Shown here: piece by piece, positions 1 to 13,700 of the stretch | Layout of the letters: the number at the start of each line of letters is the position of its first letter | Numbering within the stretch: position 1 is the first letter of the stretch | Assembly (NCBI RefSeq): GCF_020382885.2 | Contig: NC_058493.1 | Coordinates: forward strand, 23,061,499 to 23,125,498 | Source: Scatophagus argus | Taxonomy: Eukaryota > Chordata > Actinopteri > Scatophagidae | Length of the DNA stretch: 64,000 nt | Reading direction: 5' to 3' | The notes under the pieces: generated by a model | What the model was told of the DNA's origin: nothing | The model's input: the letters and a program-made list of their open reading frames with translations, nothing else | The model's database searches: none | Translations under genes and position numbers: made by a program

Positions 1-52
1 ATGTCAGGTGGGATTGGTGTAAATAAATGACAGCACGTGTTACTGCACATAC

Positions 53-876
<824 letters not shown>

Positions 877-1171
877 CTTGAAGGTCTTCCTTGCTCCTTG
901 CTTAGTCCTCCCCTGCTTGCTTATTCAGACACAGACGGTAGCCCGGCCTGTGCTGTGTTTTGCAGCTATCGTAAGGTGGTGTGTCAGGGTGGCGAGAAGC
1001 AAGAAACCGATTCCGTCCATAGATGGAGCTGTTGGATCGCCTCACACACACACACACAACGCCGCTACACTGTAAATAGTGTGGGTTTCACTAGCTGAAG
1101 TCAACTGGCTGTTGTACTTAGCATGACATGGTTGTAGTTAAATTGTTAAATTTTTAAACAGTCCAATATAA
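877..1171 (-). promoter_or_regulatory. cops2 5' flank and probable promoter
   Basis: This is sequence immediately upstream of the cops2 start on the minus strand. It should hold the 5' UTR and core promoter, but I see no TATA box and cannot place the transcription start. A short (CA)n tract lies at 1041-1057. In human, GALK2 starts head to head with COPS2; I found no GALK2-like first exon here on the plus strand. Confidence 0.35.
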
Positions 1172-1876
<705 letters not shown>

Positions 1877-4829
1877 GATACAGCTCTGCTATGGAAACAA
1901 TTCAAGCTTATTTAGAAAAGTTATTTGTGTTTTATTTTTCTTGTCTTTCTTGAATTTCCTCACTGACTTTATGGTCTTCACCCTGTGATATCAACTAAAA
2001 CCAAAAACTCTGTGATCACAAGCAGAAATAACTCCACACACACAAACACACAGAACCACTGCCACCACTCACACATGCAACGAGCACCAAGTTCACCAAG
2101 TTCATCTGAACAGTTGGTGGTGCAAAAGGTCTTAGTTAAGCTAAATAGGCACATTTATACACTGTTGCTATTTTAATCTGCTACTAAGCATATCTGAAAA
2201 ATCTTAATCCATAAAGTAATTTGGAACTGTCAAATAATTGAAGTTCAGTATTCCCCCGCTGAAGTATAATGTAGCATAAATTGTAAAGGTACAAATACTT
2301 CAAAATTGCACTCATTTGCACTTTGTAACTTTCCACCACTGCAAATATCCCCTGAACTCCAGTTGTGCGTATCAGATTTCAGTCAGCCCTGTGAATCAGG
2401 CTCATGTCAAATGGATTTCGTGACTGTTCTCTCAACAGTCTTGGCTGCCACACAGAGAGACCACTGGCAGCGTCACATCCTTCTCTGCCTCACTCGGGGG
2501 GTCAGTCCACACTGAACCCTGTGAAAGATTTCATTACTGATGAAATTACGGTCCTGTTCCCGAAAATTTACGCAATCAGCTGGTGTGTCATCAAGTTATG
2601 TGTCATAAGTTTATTTCAAAAAATTGATGAGTGTGGGTGAAAAACACAAGTCCATCATCCTACGCAGTCAGTTTGGCCATAATATTTACGATATCCAGAC
2701 ATGAATCACCAAAACCAATACTAGAGGGAAGAATGTTTTCACAGACTGAGTTATAACTTTGAAAGCATTAAGAATGTCTAGAGTAATATTAATTTTCCTA
2801 GTGTACGCTAAATGTGTCATAAACATCGAACTTTCCTCAGCCATGCTATTTTTCATGGGAGCACTGATGGAGTTAAGGCATCACTTACGTAAAGCCATGC
2901 TGTCTATGGGTTTCACATAGAAACCAAAATATTCTAATTGTTCTGCATCAACACCAGGCTGGCAACTTTTGTGTATGTGTTGTAATTTGTGTGTGTGTGT
3001 GCACTGTAGCAACATGATAGTATGTGCACATGCGTGAGATGCATCATTCTAGCAGTAGTGGTGCATGTGTAGTGTCTGTTATAGTTTTTCATTAATTGCA
3101 CCGGTTGTGCATCAACACAAAGGCTTAATGAATGAGCAGTGTGTCTACGCTGCACCAAAGCCAGAAGAGCTGCGGTTCTGAGACAAAAGACACACGAGTG
3201 CTGCTACACCCTGATTTGTCATCACAACACCCACACAACCTCCTCAAATTATACAGCATGAGACTTCTTCACATACCTGAAATACATCGCTATCGCCACA
3301 GACTGACTGATCTGTCAACACACTGGCAATCTCTAAAGGGTACATTTCCCAGCTGTGGTGGGATGATGCTGCTGAAGTACTTGAAATGCCTTTCAGAAGG
3401 ACCCTCCCAGCGCAAGTTTAATACAACTCTGTCTCAGGCACCAATTTAGTGCCAAAGACTTTTATTTATCTGACTGGGTCCGGGGGATGGTGTGATAAAC
3501 ACAAGTTCATTATGTTTAACCTTGACATGTAAACCTACTAACCTTATTTAGAGATCCAAAAGGGTGGTATTAAGCCTCATAAACACATCGGAAGACCCTT
3601 GTCCTTTCAGATAATCTTTGATGATTCATTTAATAAAAATAGTACACTGATATTATTTCCTTGGCGTCAATGTATACACTGGGTTTCATGAGCCGTTTAA
3701 TTTTTGGTTGCCAAAAACCGTTTTACGCCGAACCTCATAACCTTAATAGAGTTAATATAATCTCATCTCATCTCATCTGACAGTTTCTTAAACATGAGAC
3801 AAGACTCTTTAAAATATCTCCAGCATGGCATCTGGCAGCAAATGCCAGAAGGCAGCCCTCTCAGCAGGCTGCCTGCTTGTATAGTCTACACAAATCGCTC
3901 TCACCAATAAAGCGCTCACACCACGGTGCTAACCATGGTTGAGCTTCTGCCAGCTCTCTTGTAGATCATTACTCATGCCAGCACACAAATGCACACATAT
4001 GCATATACTGTATATAGCATGTGTATATACATCACACATATGTATAGTCTAATATGCACACCTGCTTAATCATGTGTGCCTGTGCATGCACATACAGTTA
4101 AATGCTCTGAGAACCTGCACAGTTGCCAACCACGTACTACCTACCCTGAGGTCATCAGAGCTGCTCTCACTTCTCAACTTGTGCAAGATGCGTGACAAGC
4201 CAGTTTGTTTTTCTCTTTTTATTTTTTTGTTGCTGTTTTCATTTTTACAAGGTATGTAGAAGCGTGTCTCAATTTTAAGCAACAACTTCCATCAACCGGG
4301 GCTGTTATTACAGATGAAATCCAACTTCCAAGAGCTGAAACAACCACGGCTGCCAAGTCCACACGCACCCCCCTCTGTATCACACGCGAGCATACTGAGG
4401 TGTGTGTGTGCAGTATGTGTTTTGAGTGGTAAGATTGTATGTAAGTTGGAGTTTGAAGGTGTTGAGGTATTTGTAGCGACTGTGTGTATAATAAATGTAT
4501 GGAAGTTAGAAAAAAGAAATAAAATACCACCCAATGAAAATTTGGGTAGGTTCCTAGACTGAGTACTCAGGGCAATCCAGTGGCGACACAGATCGATGAA
4601 GGGACCTGGGCTTTGTTGTTGTTGTTGCACTTGACAAGACTGATCTGGGATATGTACTTCTGGCCCACTGTATGGTGGTTATTGTTCTGTTTCAGCTATC
4701 ATTTGCATAATTATAAAAATAAACATGAAAACCTCAAAAGAAAAAAAAACATTCAGAAAAAAGGCCAAGAGATTTTCTTTCCAAGGTTAGATGGATACTA
4801 CTCTCACATCTGTACAGCAAAGGTGAAGC
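1877..4829. other. Gene-free stretch with repeats
   Basis: No exon-like reading frame with splice sites or recognisable protein was found. It holds an inverted partial copy of the 1172-1876 repeat at about 2205-2342, short (TG)n at 2987-3003, a small ATCTC repeat at 3761-3779, and AT-rich sequence. The plus-strand open frame at 3132-3449 has no recognisable homologue. Confidence 0.5.
2205..2342 (-). mobile_element. Partial inverted copy of the 1172-1876 MITE-like repeat
   Basis: Read on the minus strand it begins with cagtggtggaaagttac, then an AATTTTGAAGTATTTGTAC-like segment and TTTATGCTACATTATACTTC, matching the left end of the common teleost repeat. It faces the copy at 1172-1876, so the two could pair as an imperfect inverted repeat. 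Confidence 0.55.
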
Positions 4830-4837
4830 TCCTGCCA

Positions 4838-5103
4838 GCAGCCAGCTAGCTTAGCTTTGCATAAAGACTGGAAGCAAGGGGGATAAAAGTTAGTCTGGCT
4901 CTATCTGACAAAGGTAACCTCTATCAGCAGCTTGAAAGCCCACTAATTAAGATGTTATGTCTATTTAATTCATGCAAAAAGTGTAGTTTTGTGCAAGAGC
5001 TATGCGTGGATCTGTTTCTTGGCCAGGCTCAATAACTGCGTCAACAGGAGTCCAGGACATTACTACAAATAAATGTTTCTTATTATGTGAAACGTCTCCT
5101 TTA
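4838..5103 (+). repeat. Dispersed teleost repeat
   Basis: The block starts with agctagcttagctttgcata, aagactggaagcaaggggga and gtctggctctatctgac, and ends with a tcttggccaggctcaataac and acaggagtccaggacat section. This order matches a short repeat I remember as common in percomorph genomes. Its class (SINE or MITE) is not certain. No coding potential. Confidence 0.5.
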
Positions 5104-8100
5104 AGGATGACTCCATGTCCCAACATTCATTAAAAAAATATAATAAATGTGAAGTCAGACTTAACTTTGGATTCTGCCAACTAAAATTCCTTAAACTTTT
5201 TGAATTGCAGAGCAATTCTCTCTACACAATTATAGAGTTAATGATATTACTTTTTTGAGCACAAGGGAAGTTGGAAAGAGTTTGTTGTTGTTTCATAACT
5301 GCAAACATGTCACGAAGTCCAGCCAGCCAAAGCTTTCCCTGCAGCACAGAGCACAAGCATATCCCACCCACACTCGCTGACCCCCCCACCCCCAACAATG
5401 ATGGGATGGCAGACTAACAGCTCCCCTGCTTTTATTATTCTCTTTTGCAGACGAAAATAAAAACAGATGTGGCACAAAAGCGAGCCCAGCTTTTGGATCA
5501 GGTCCAGGATGCAAAGTCGAGGATGGGAAATACCTATCGTCTCCCCTTCCCACTCCTTTCTTCCTCTCCTCTGTTGCTTTATGTCTTCTCCCTCTCACCT
5601 GATGCACTCATCCCTGTGAGTTTGGTTTAGAAATCAATCCAGGAGACAGTATGGTTAGATGCACTTACTTATTTCAAATGCCCAAAATGAGGCTATAGGT
5701 TTCCAACTGCATGTTCATGCAAAAGCAGCAGGCTTCTGACACTTGTGTCACACTGGTGATGTGTGGTCTTTTAGATACTTTCAGCAACAAGGGACAATGC
5801 TGGTTCATACAGATTGAGTCCATAGCAATGAACATACCTTCTATTGTTACAGTGCTGACCTGTCAGACTAAGCAGAATGATTTATGCCCTTAGCTGACAG
5901 CCAAGCTCTAGAGGAGCCACAGCTGTGAAAGTGCTTGTCAGAAGTTGAGTAGTAAAACCTCCACTTGTGCATGAACTCGGCTCCAGCTGAAAGGCTTGCA
6001 TGTGTCTTTAGCTTCCGTCTACTGTAAATATAGATCAAACACCTGTCTCTTCATGAATATTTCACCTTGTAGTTTGATTTTCTGTTAGTTATTTGTCATT
6101 TGTATGCAGATTTTTTATTGTACAATCTGCCCTAACTGTGAGTTGAAAGAAAGATGACAAGAGGCACAGGAGGACTGCCAAAAATACTGTAGGTGCTACA
6201 ACTACGCGGAGTTGTTGTGGGAAAAACTACAATACGTTTAAAAAATAATAATCTAATAAGCTACGCTGTAGTGTTATACAATTACTATACTGTCTGCAGA
6301 CAGGTTGTAGGAGCTCTTTCTTCCTGGTACAATGAAGCACTGGAATGAAAACAGTGTAGTTGTAACATATATGCTTTGTGTGTGGATTCCCAGGAGCGTA
6401 GGGACTGATGGTTATTTATTGAATGTTTCCATATGTTAGTGATAGTATCTGTTTTGAGTACAACTCAGACTGTGCTCGTCTCTCTGTAATGCACCATGTG
6501 TTGTACTTCAGTTAACTGTTTCACATTGTAGGATAAAAATTGTATATAACATATATAGCAGTAAGATACAACTAGCCCTCTCTATTCTATTCTATTCTAT
6601 GCTATTCTAGTTTATCGAAATATTTAACAAAAATATATGCTTCCCAAACCTTAAGCAAAGCACTTTTCTTGCCTAAAAGTAACCAAAAACATGGTCCTTT
6701 CCTAACCTTAACCAATGTGCTTTTGTTGTCCAAATCTAACCACAGATTGGAGTCTGGACTCAAAATGTAGTTTCTGGTGTTCAGAGGCCTGCACTTTGTA
6801 CACCTACCATCCACCTCGACCACCTCCTTGCAGCTCTGGTGCAGCACATAAATACAGAGTTTGATTCACTCAAATAAACATTATATCTGAACATTATCCA
6901 GACAGCACTTACATTCCCCTTAAAAATATGTCTTCTGCTGCAAATTAGTTTTATACAAATGCAATTACAGTGTCTCCCAGTGTGCTACTGAATATCAATC
7001 CATGTTTAAATAAAGATCAGTGAGTAATTGGTTCTATTTGATCCACCACTTCAGTAAGTAAAACACGATTGAGCTATTGCAGAAATCCCCAGACATAATA
7101 TTTATCCTGGATTCAACCTGCATTAGTTTTGCAACAGATGATGCAACCTTTTGTTTCTTGAACAATGCTGTACACAAATCTGTATATTGCAAGCTTTCCT
7201 TGGGCTTTCTAAGCTGAAAGAAAACGAAAGATCTTAAAAGGTCAGAGAAATGGAAAGCTCTAATATTTTGTTGTCAAAATTTCATTTTTGGAGCAAAGCC
7301 GAAGCTCACAGATGCATGCAGTAACACTGCAATAACACAGATATTATACTGACCGAATCTACACTGTATTTATGTCAGAGAGGCCGATGTAGCCCTTTGT
7401 GTCTGATCTGCTGTCACTCCATCAGACTCTGAGGCTAAAGTCTACGTGCATCCCCAGATCAAATAAAAGTCCTCACATTCATCCATTAGGATCTACTTTG
7501 TTTATTCCTTTTGTACCGAGTCGCCTGTATTGTGGTGGTCCGCAGCCAGGGAGGCATGTGAGATTTTCCACAGTTGCTCACAAATAGTAACTTTCCATTT
7601 CGTGGAACCAGGGCCTGTGCTGAGAGATTACTTTGATGTACCTTATCTGTCTCTGAGTGCCCTCAGTGTTAAATGGCAACAAAATACAGTTCTGGGAAAG
7701 GCAGAGGGCATTTTAGGGGAAGGGAAACGTCTAGAGCGTTCATGTTTAAGACAGTAAGTGATCATATGTATGTCTGTCTGACTGCCTGTTGGGGCATACA
7801 TGAGTTAGTTGGTGCATCAGAGCTTGGATGTAAGTTGTGTCTGGCCCTGTTGCACAACCTCCCCAGAGACGGATGATCCACTGTGATCTTCCATTTCCCC
7901 ATGCTTGATGAAATCGCTGCCCGTACAAGATAAGGAACTGCCACAGAGGTGACACACATGGCTGTTAACGCTCTGGCCACCGCTGCGAGTTAAACAAATA
8001 TTAACTCATGGAAATAAATGCAAGCGTCACCGATCACCATAAACGGAATGATTAAACCTGTATGAAAACCACATTTGTTTTCTCTGTGCTGGCAGTGCTT

Positions 8101-8960
8101 GCATAAACCATCACAGATGATGGTGTGGTCAACAACATTTAGGCAATCCAGTAAGAAGGGGAATGAGAAGGACAAACAGCAGTTCGAAACTCCGGCCCTG
8201 CTGAGCCTGATAAAAGGCTGAAGAACAGAGTTGTAGCAAGTCCAGAGCTGAGGCCAGGACCAAGACCTGGAGTGGGCCAAGCAGTTAGGATACTTGGACC
8301 AGCAGAGCATCAGATGACACGTGAAGATGTTTTTATGAACCCAAACTCAGTTGCCACAATATTTTATATTTATGAGCACAAGATTCACTTTAAGTATGAC
8401 AAAACAAATATTATTGCAGCTATCACAACCTATTACTGATTTAGGTGAGGCATATGGCACGGGTTTAGCCATGACCAGAGTAAAGGCCTGACTGTCAGCG
8501 CCTCCATGTGCTTGTAAAGGGAAAATAGGCAAACACTTTCCCCCTCGAGTAAACTCACGGCCGTAATGCGTAACATAAAACGCAATACAGTAAATCTATA
8601 TCAGTCACAGTGTTGTCTACATGTAAACTGTCTATGTTACATTGAAGTCTGCTGACCACATATTTACGCAGAAGCAACAGCCCATAACGTAGCATATGTA
8701 TGATCTCAAAACACAATGGAAATAAATATATGTGACCGTACCTATGAGGTTTCAGCCTGAGAAAGATTAATGGGTATTGTGTTTTTCGTGATTGCATTTT
8801 ATTCCCCCCCAGACTTTTACAATCTTTAAAAGAGTTACGAGGCGGCGGAGAAGAGGTTTTACAAATGGTTCTGAGCACATTTCCCACAAAGTTCCGGAGT
8901 TCCGTCCGTGCTACACCAATCTGGAGATGTTTACCTACAAAATGTGGAAGCCCAATGCAT
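5104..8960. other. Gene-free stretch
   Basis: No supported exon. It contains a (TCTAT)n-like simple repeat at 6575-6606 and AT-rich sequence. The region 6640-6740 carries two ccttaaccaa-type phrases typical of a dispersed fish repeat. Open frames here lack splice context and recognisable homology. Confidence 0.4.
6575..6606. repeat. Pentanucleotide (TCTAT)n repeat
   Basis: Several tattc/tctat units in tandem, with one variant unit (gctat) near the right end. Confidence 0.8.
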
Positions 8961-8969
8961 TGTCAGTGT

Positions 8970-9034
<65 letters not shown>

Positions 9035-9292
9035 CGGTCAAAGGAGACCCTCGGCTCTCGTGACTCTGGTTGGGGATAGGAGCAGGGGGTGGGGAAGATA
9101 CTATCAGGCCCTGATTTTTGTGGTTATGATGACATCCAGATAATAGCAGACACACACACACACACACACAATAGATACACATGCACAAGATTCTCTTCTA
9201 CTTTGAGACACAACCACTTCTCTCTCTCTCACACTCACACATGCACGCACACACAAACACACACACAGAAACACAGACACACACACCAAAGC
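8961..9292. repeat. (TG)n tract followed by opposing (CA)n tracts
   Basis: About 60 bp of TG dinucleotides run from about 8971, broken by a short CGCG stretch near 9018-9024, with TG resuming to about 9034. Opposing CA tracts lie at 9150-9169 and 9232-9287. Apparent open frames here are translated dinucleotide repeats, not genes. Confidence 0.9.
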
Positions 9293-10559
9293 CTGAAAAT
9301 TACAGCTTAGCATGCAAGCACTGAGCAGATGGGTTGCCTAATGACTGTTGTGTACAGTGCAAAGGGAGTGTGCTGCTTTCCCATTACACGTCCCCCTTAC
9401 AACTCGCTAGACCCCAAAGCACTGATCTGGCTTTCATTTACTTTATATCTTAACTGGCACTAGCATGACATATGCGAGTTGCAGGTGGTCAGATTATGAA
9501 AAAAAAGGAATGAAAACATATTGGAGACTGCTCTGCACTTGCTTCTTTCGGGAGGGAGAAACTTATCACATGTTGAACGAGATGTGAAGTTTCTTATTTA
9601 TGGCACTGAATTCCTTGGTCAAGTAACATCATCTCCTTGGTTCCTTTATTTTATACCTGTTTGTTCTCTAACGCAGCACAATGTGATGGAAGTCTGTTAT
9701 TGTTAAAGTGCCCATAAACAACAATCCTTTCAGAAGAAGAGGCTTTCAGTGACATCAGTGAGTTAGCGTGAGAGTCAGAGGTAGACTGCTGTGGATCTGT
9801 CATGATTGCTGTCAAGGGATGATTACTTTAAGATGATCTCATTTAATGATCTAATATTTTAAAAGATATCGCCCCACTCTTCTATCGTTAAAGGGGGATA
9901 ATTTGCCTCTTAAAATCAACCTGGGCGCTTTTCCCCCTCCATGGAGAATACTTGGACAATATCCTGTTGTATCAAAGGATTTCCAGAAAATATTATCAGT
10001 TGAAAGTGGAAACATTTAGAAATAGTCCATTATTAAAGCTAACACAATGAGACAAGACCAAATTGACCAGAGCTGGACAGTATGATTTACTTTTTGAAAA
10101 GCATAGTGGTCTTCTGCTGTTTTGTACAGAAACGTCTTCCATTTCAACTTCCATTTGACATTTTTAAAAAATGTCTGAAAATAATTCTCTGTGTTACAGA
10201 AATGCCTGAATATTATACAACTCGTATATCTTCGTCATACATCTTTTCAGTTTAATGATGCTACGCTAATGGCCATCGGCCAGTTTATATGACATGGCCA
10301 GTTATTTGGTATAAAACATCACACTTTTTTGTTAAAAAGCTTGTATAAATTGTTTTTGCTTTGTTTTGTATGCATGTAAAGTGAGAAAAAGTCATCTGGT
10401 CAGTGCCATGTCTACAAATAAATATGGGATCAAAGACTGTGGAGCTTCCTCTGTCATAAAAATGTTACCCACCAACATAAGACAGATCAAGGACAGATTT
10501 TCCTAGATGCTGAAACAAAAATAGATCATTCTAATCTAGCTGTAATGTTATACTTCAGG
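9293..10559. other. Gene-free AT-rich stretch
   Basis: I see no exon-like frame, RNA gene or recognisable repeat here. Confidence 0.35.
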
Positions 10560-10760
10560 GTAAACAGTATGTTTTTGTTTTAAATGCGTAATTTTATTGT
10601 TTTGGCTTTTCATTCACAATGGACTTATTTAGTGATGTTTGTGTTTCTTGTTTCAATTAGTTGTTTGAATTGCTGTTTATTTAAATTTGTATCATTTTAT
10701 ATGGGCCCGAGACTAGCAGCAGTCCTGTGGAAGTACATGGGGATCCAAATAAAGTAAAAC
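10560..10760 (+). mobile_element. Probable LINE 3' tail
   Basis: A T-rich region leads to ttttatatgggcccgagact, a cagtcctgtggaagtac stretch and ggggatccaaataaagtaaa. A tatggaccc...ggggatcc-aataaa ending is typical of the untranslated 3' end of several teleost LINEs. Only the tail is present; no reverse transcriptase was seen upstream. Likely a 5'-truncated insertion. Confidence 0.5.
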
Positions 10761-13700
10761 ACTAATGAAAAGTATGCGTGAGGGCTGGGTTTATATAGCG
10801 TATTTCAGTATGAGTCATTGATTCTAATTTTCCTTTGAAGTCACCATTAGGCTCTCCACTTCCAGCTGGAGCCTTGTAGAATCAAATACAATAAGAAGCT
10901 GTGAAACACGCACATAACATTTTCGGAGCTGTGATACTATATTGAGCCAATTATTCAGATCACCAATTTTGCTCTCTCGTATTCTTCATTTCCACTGATA
11001 TCACTGAAGAAAAATCTGTACAAAAATGCTGTAACATCCAAAAAACGTTCTGACTATAACAAGGTCACAATGACACCACGAGCTGTTTCACAAGTACAGT
11101 CACACGCATGTAAACAAACACATTAATGAAGCCAAACCAACTACAACATAAATTACCTAAGCACACATCAGGTCACACTCACCGACCTACGTTTACAGAC
11201 ACACACACCTATCTTTATTGCTTGCTCCTTTTAAGAGGCATCAGTCAGCAGTTCTCTCAAAGCCATATAAGAGAGTGATTGATTCTGTCTTCACGTGCGT
11301 GACCCCTCTTCATGCATGTTCACTGGGTGCGTGTGGAAGAGACAAGGCTGGTCTGTGGGCCTGTTCATATGTGCTGTTGCATGCAAAAGGTGGTGTGTTT
11401 GACAACCATGAAGGTAACTTCAGATGGACAGGCGGCCGCTCTGAATTACATCACTTTGTGAGGATGCCTTTGTTTCAGTGAAACCAAACACATCCACATG
11501 AATGGCATGGTGAGCTGGTTGTAATTGAGACGTCTATGCAGGAAGGCGTGTTAAACTTCTGCTGGTCTCAACTTCTCCTCCTTTCGCACGATATCTCATC
11601 CATGATACCTCCCTTCCCCATTTTCCTCTCTATCCCTCCCCCTCTCATCCTCATCACTCCATCTCTCTGTGAGGCACAGCGCTGTGATATCCTATACAGT
11701 GTGCACTTTTGACCAACAGCCCTGCGTAATGGTTTTCAGATTCTTCAAGGTGGCCTGAATCTGTGCCAGAGCTGAAAATGGAAAGCAAACACAAGTCCAC
11801 GACCCTCTGTTCCTACTTAACTCCAATGTAAGCTGATTAGTCAGGTTCTCAGAAAATTCTGTCATGTTTTTTCATGTCAGACTTCCATCCCTTAATGGCC
11901 ACACCGACAGAGCGTGAGTTTGTTTTATTACAGACTGTTTTTATGTAATACAGTCAAATATGGAGGAACCAGTCATTAGTTTTAGAAAGAGGGGCATGCT
12001 CCAAGAAACATGTTCACATCCCTCCCTCTGAAACCACTACATGTGTGAGTCCTGTCTGTTTGATGGAGTTTGCTCTTACAAGTTGTCTGTGGATCAGTAA
12101 ACATAGCACCCATAATGTCATATTATTCTGGGTGCTTTAACAAGCTCTTCTCACATCCCACATGGTCTTGGTGTGTGGTTCCCCCTGACCACAGAGCCAT
12201 GTTTATTCTACCAGCCTCTTTCTTTCCAGTCTTACAATTGTTGTGGTTTTGGAGCAGCCCAAGACTTGTCTAGTGATCCATGATTCCACCATGGTGTTAC
12301 TATAGGACAACTGAAAAAGTGAAATTAAATATTGTAATGCCTTGGTGATTTCTTTCATTGCTTTGGAATTTTCTATGTAAACAGCCAATGACTCAGTCAG
12401 ATCAATAACACATTTTGCCTTAGAGGTCCTGGTGGGCATGCAATCACGAGACAGATGGGGCTATTTTCTGTGAATTCATGCCAAAGTGTGGATTTCTGGG
12501 CAAAGCCTGAGATCTAAAGGCTCTTGATGACTCCACCAGTGTTCATGTAAAGTATTCACAAGATTCACAAGAAGGTAAAAAAAACCCAAACACTTTTGTT
12601 TCATTCGGTTCAGTACAAAGATTTCTAGTTGCTGACTACTGTAGTTGGATAATTTATCTTATTTTATTTTTTTTTGCTGAGAAACTGTATTGGTGCTCTG
12701 GTATGGACACAGTGTCACTATTTAAATTGCTGTGACAGTCTTCAGTGAGAGTGATGGGGAGTGAGAGAGAGCTACACAGTGAAAGAAGAGAGAGAGTGAC
12801 AGACAAAGCAGTCAATCAGAGAAATAAAACATGATTGTGTGATTGTGTGACACAGCAGTTACTTTTTACAACACAAATAAACATGCCCACACCCCACACA
12901 CAACCGTTCAGATTTTGAAAAGAGACACAACCAAACACTTTGAGATGGTCTGGATGAAGACTGAAAGAAATTACCTTTATATGGAAACTGTTGCACACGT
13001 ATTATGCCTTTAACCTCTTTGACCAACAGGCTGCACATGCTTTGTATTTATGTGGCTTACTTTCAATAAATTTATACCCAACTGCAAGACTGTCTTCAGG
13101 GATTATGTCAGCCAGGGGCATAGCATAAAATTGTAGACTGTGTGCATAAAGATTCTCTAAGGGCCCCCCCCCCCAAATCTATGGCTATTCATAGCTTTAA
13201 GGGCCCTCCTTACATGTCATCCTTAAATACTCAGTCCCATTCTTCTTCTGAGTGTGATGCTTCTGATAGCAATCCACACTGTCTGTTTCAGACAGCACAA
13301 AGCACAATAGCAAGCAGGATTCAACACACAACTTTCTTCAAACTCTGCATGTTTTACGTCACCATTGTGATCTTCTTTTCTATGGCTCCAGAGCTTCACT
13401 GGTCAGTATAGTTACAGATGTGTGGTGTGACCACATAGAAGTCACACTGCAGAGGCTATATTGATGAGCTCTGAAACTGATTCATGCACACCTACCATTT
13501 TACAGGATCACACAGTCTGTAAACTGGGGAGTATTTAATGGGAACTAGTGTGTCCAATTGCTGAGTAAGGCCAGCAGTGGGCTGGAGAGAAAGAGGATAA
13601 CTTTCTCAGGCTTGCACGAATTGTGTAATTTTAAAGATCAGATAGAGCCAGCATTTTGAAGCACACACAGTGCACCCGAGAGGTGGGTTTGTTTGTTTTT

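Noticed and set aside
3132-3449. Plus-strand 105-codon open frame
   Set aside because: No recognisable domain, no splice context, and surrounded by repeats; likely chance.
8180-8215. agttcgaaactc stretch resembling a tRNA T-arm
   Set aside because: No acceptor stem, anticodon arm or B-box partner could be found around it.
8931-9313. Overlapping open frames of poly-Val/Cys and poly-His/Thr on both strands
   Set aside because: Translations of TG/CA microsatellites.
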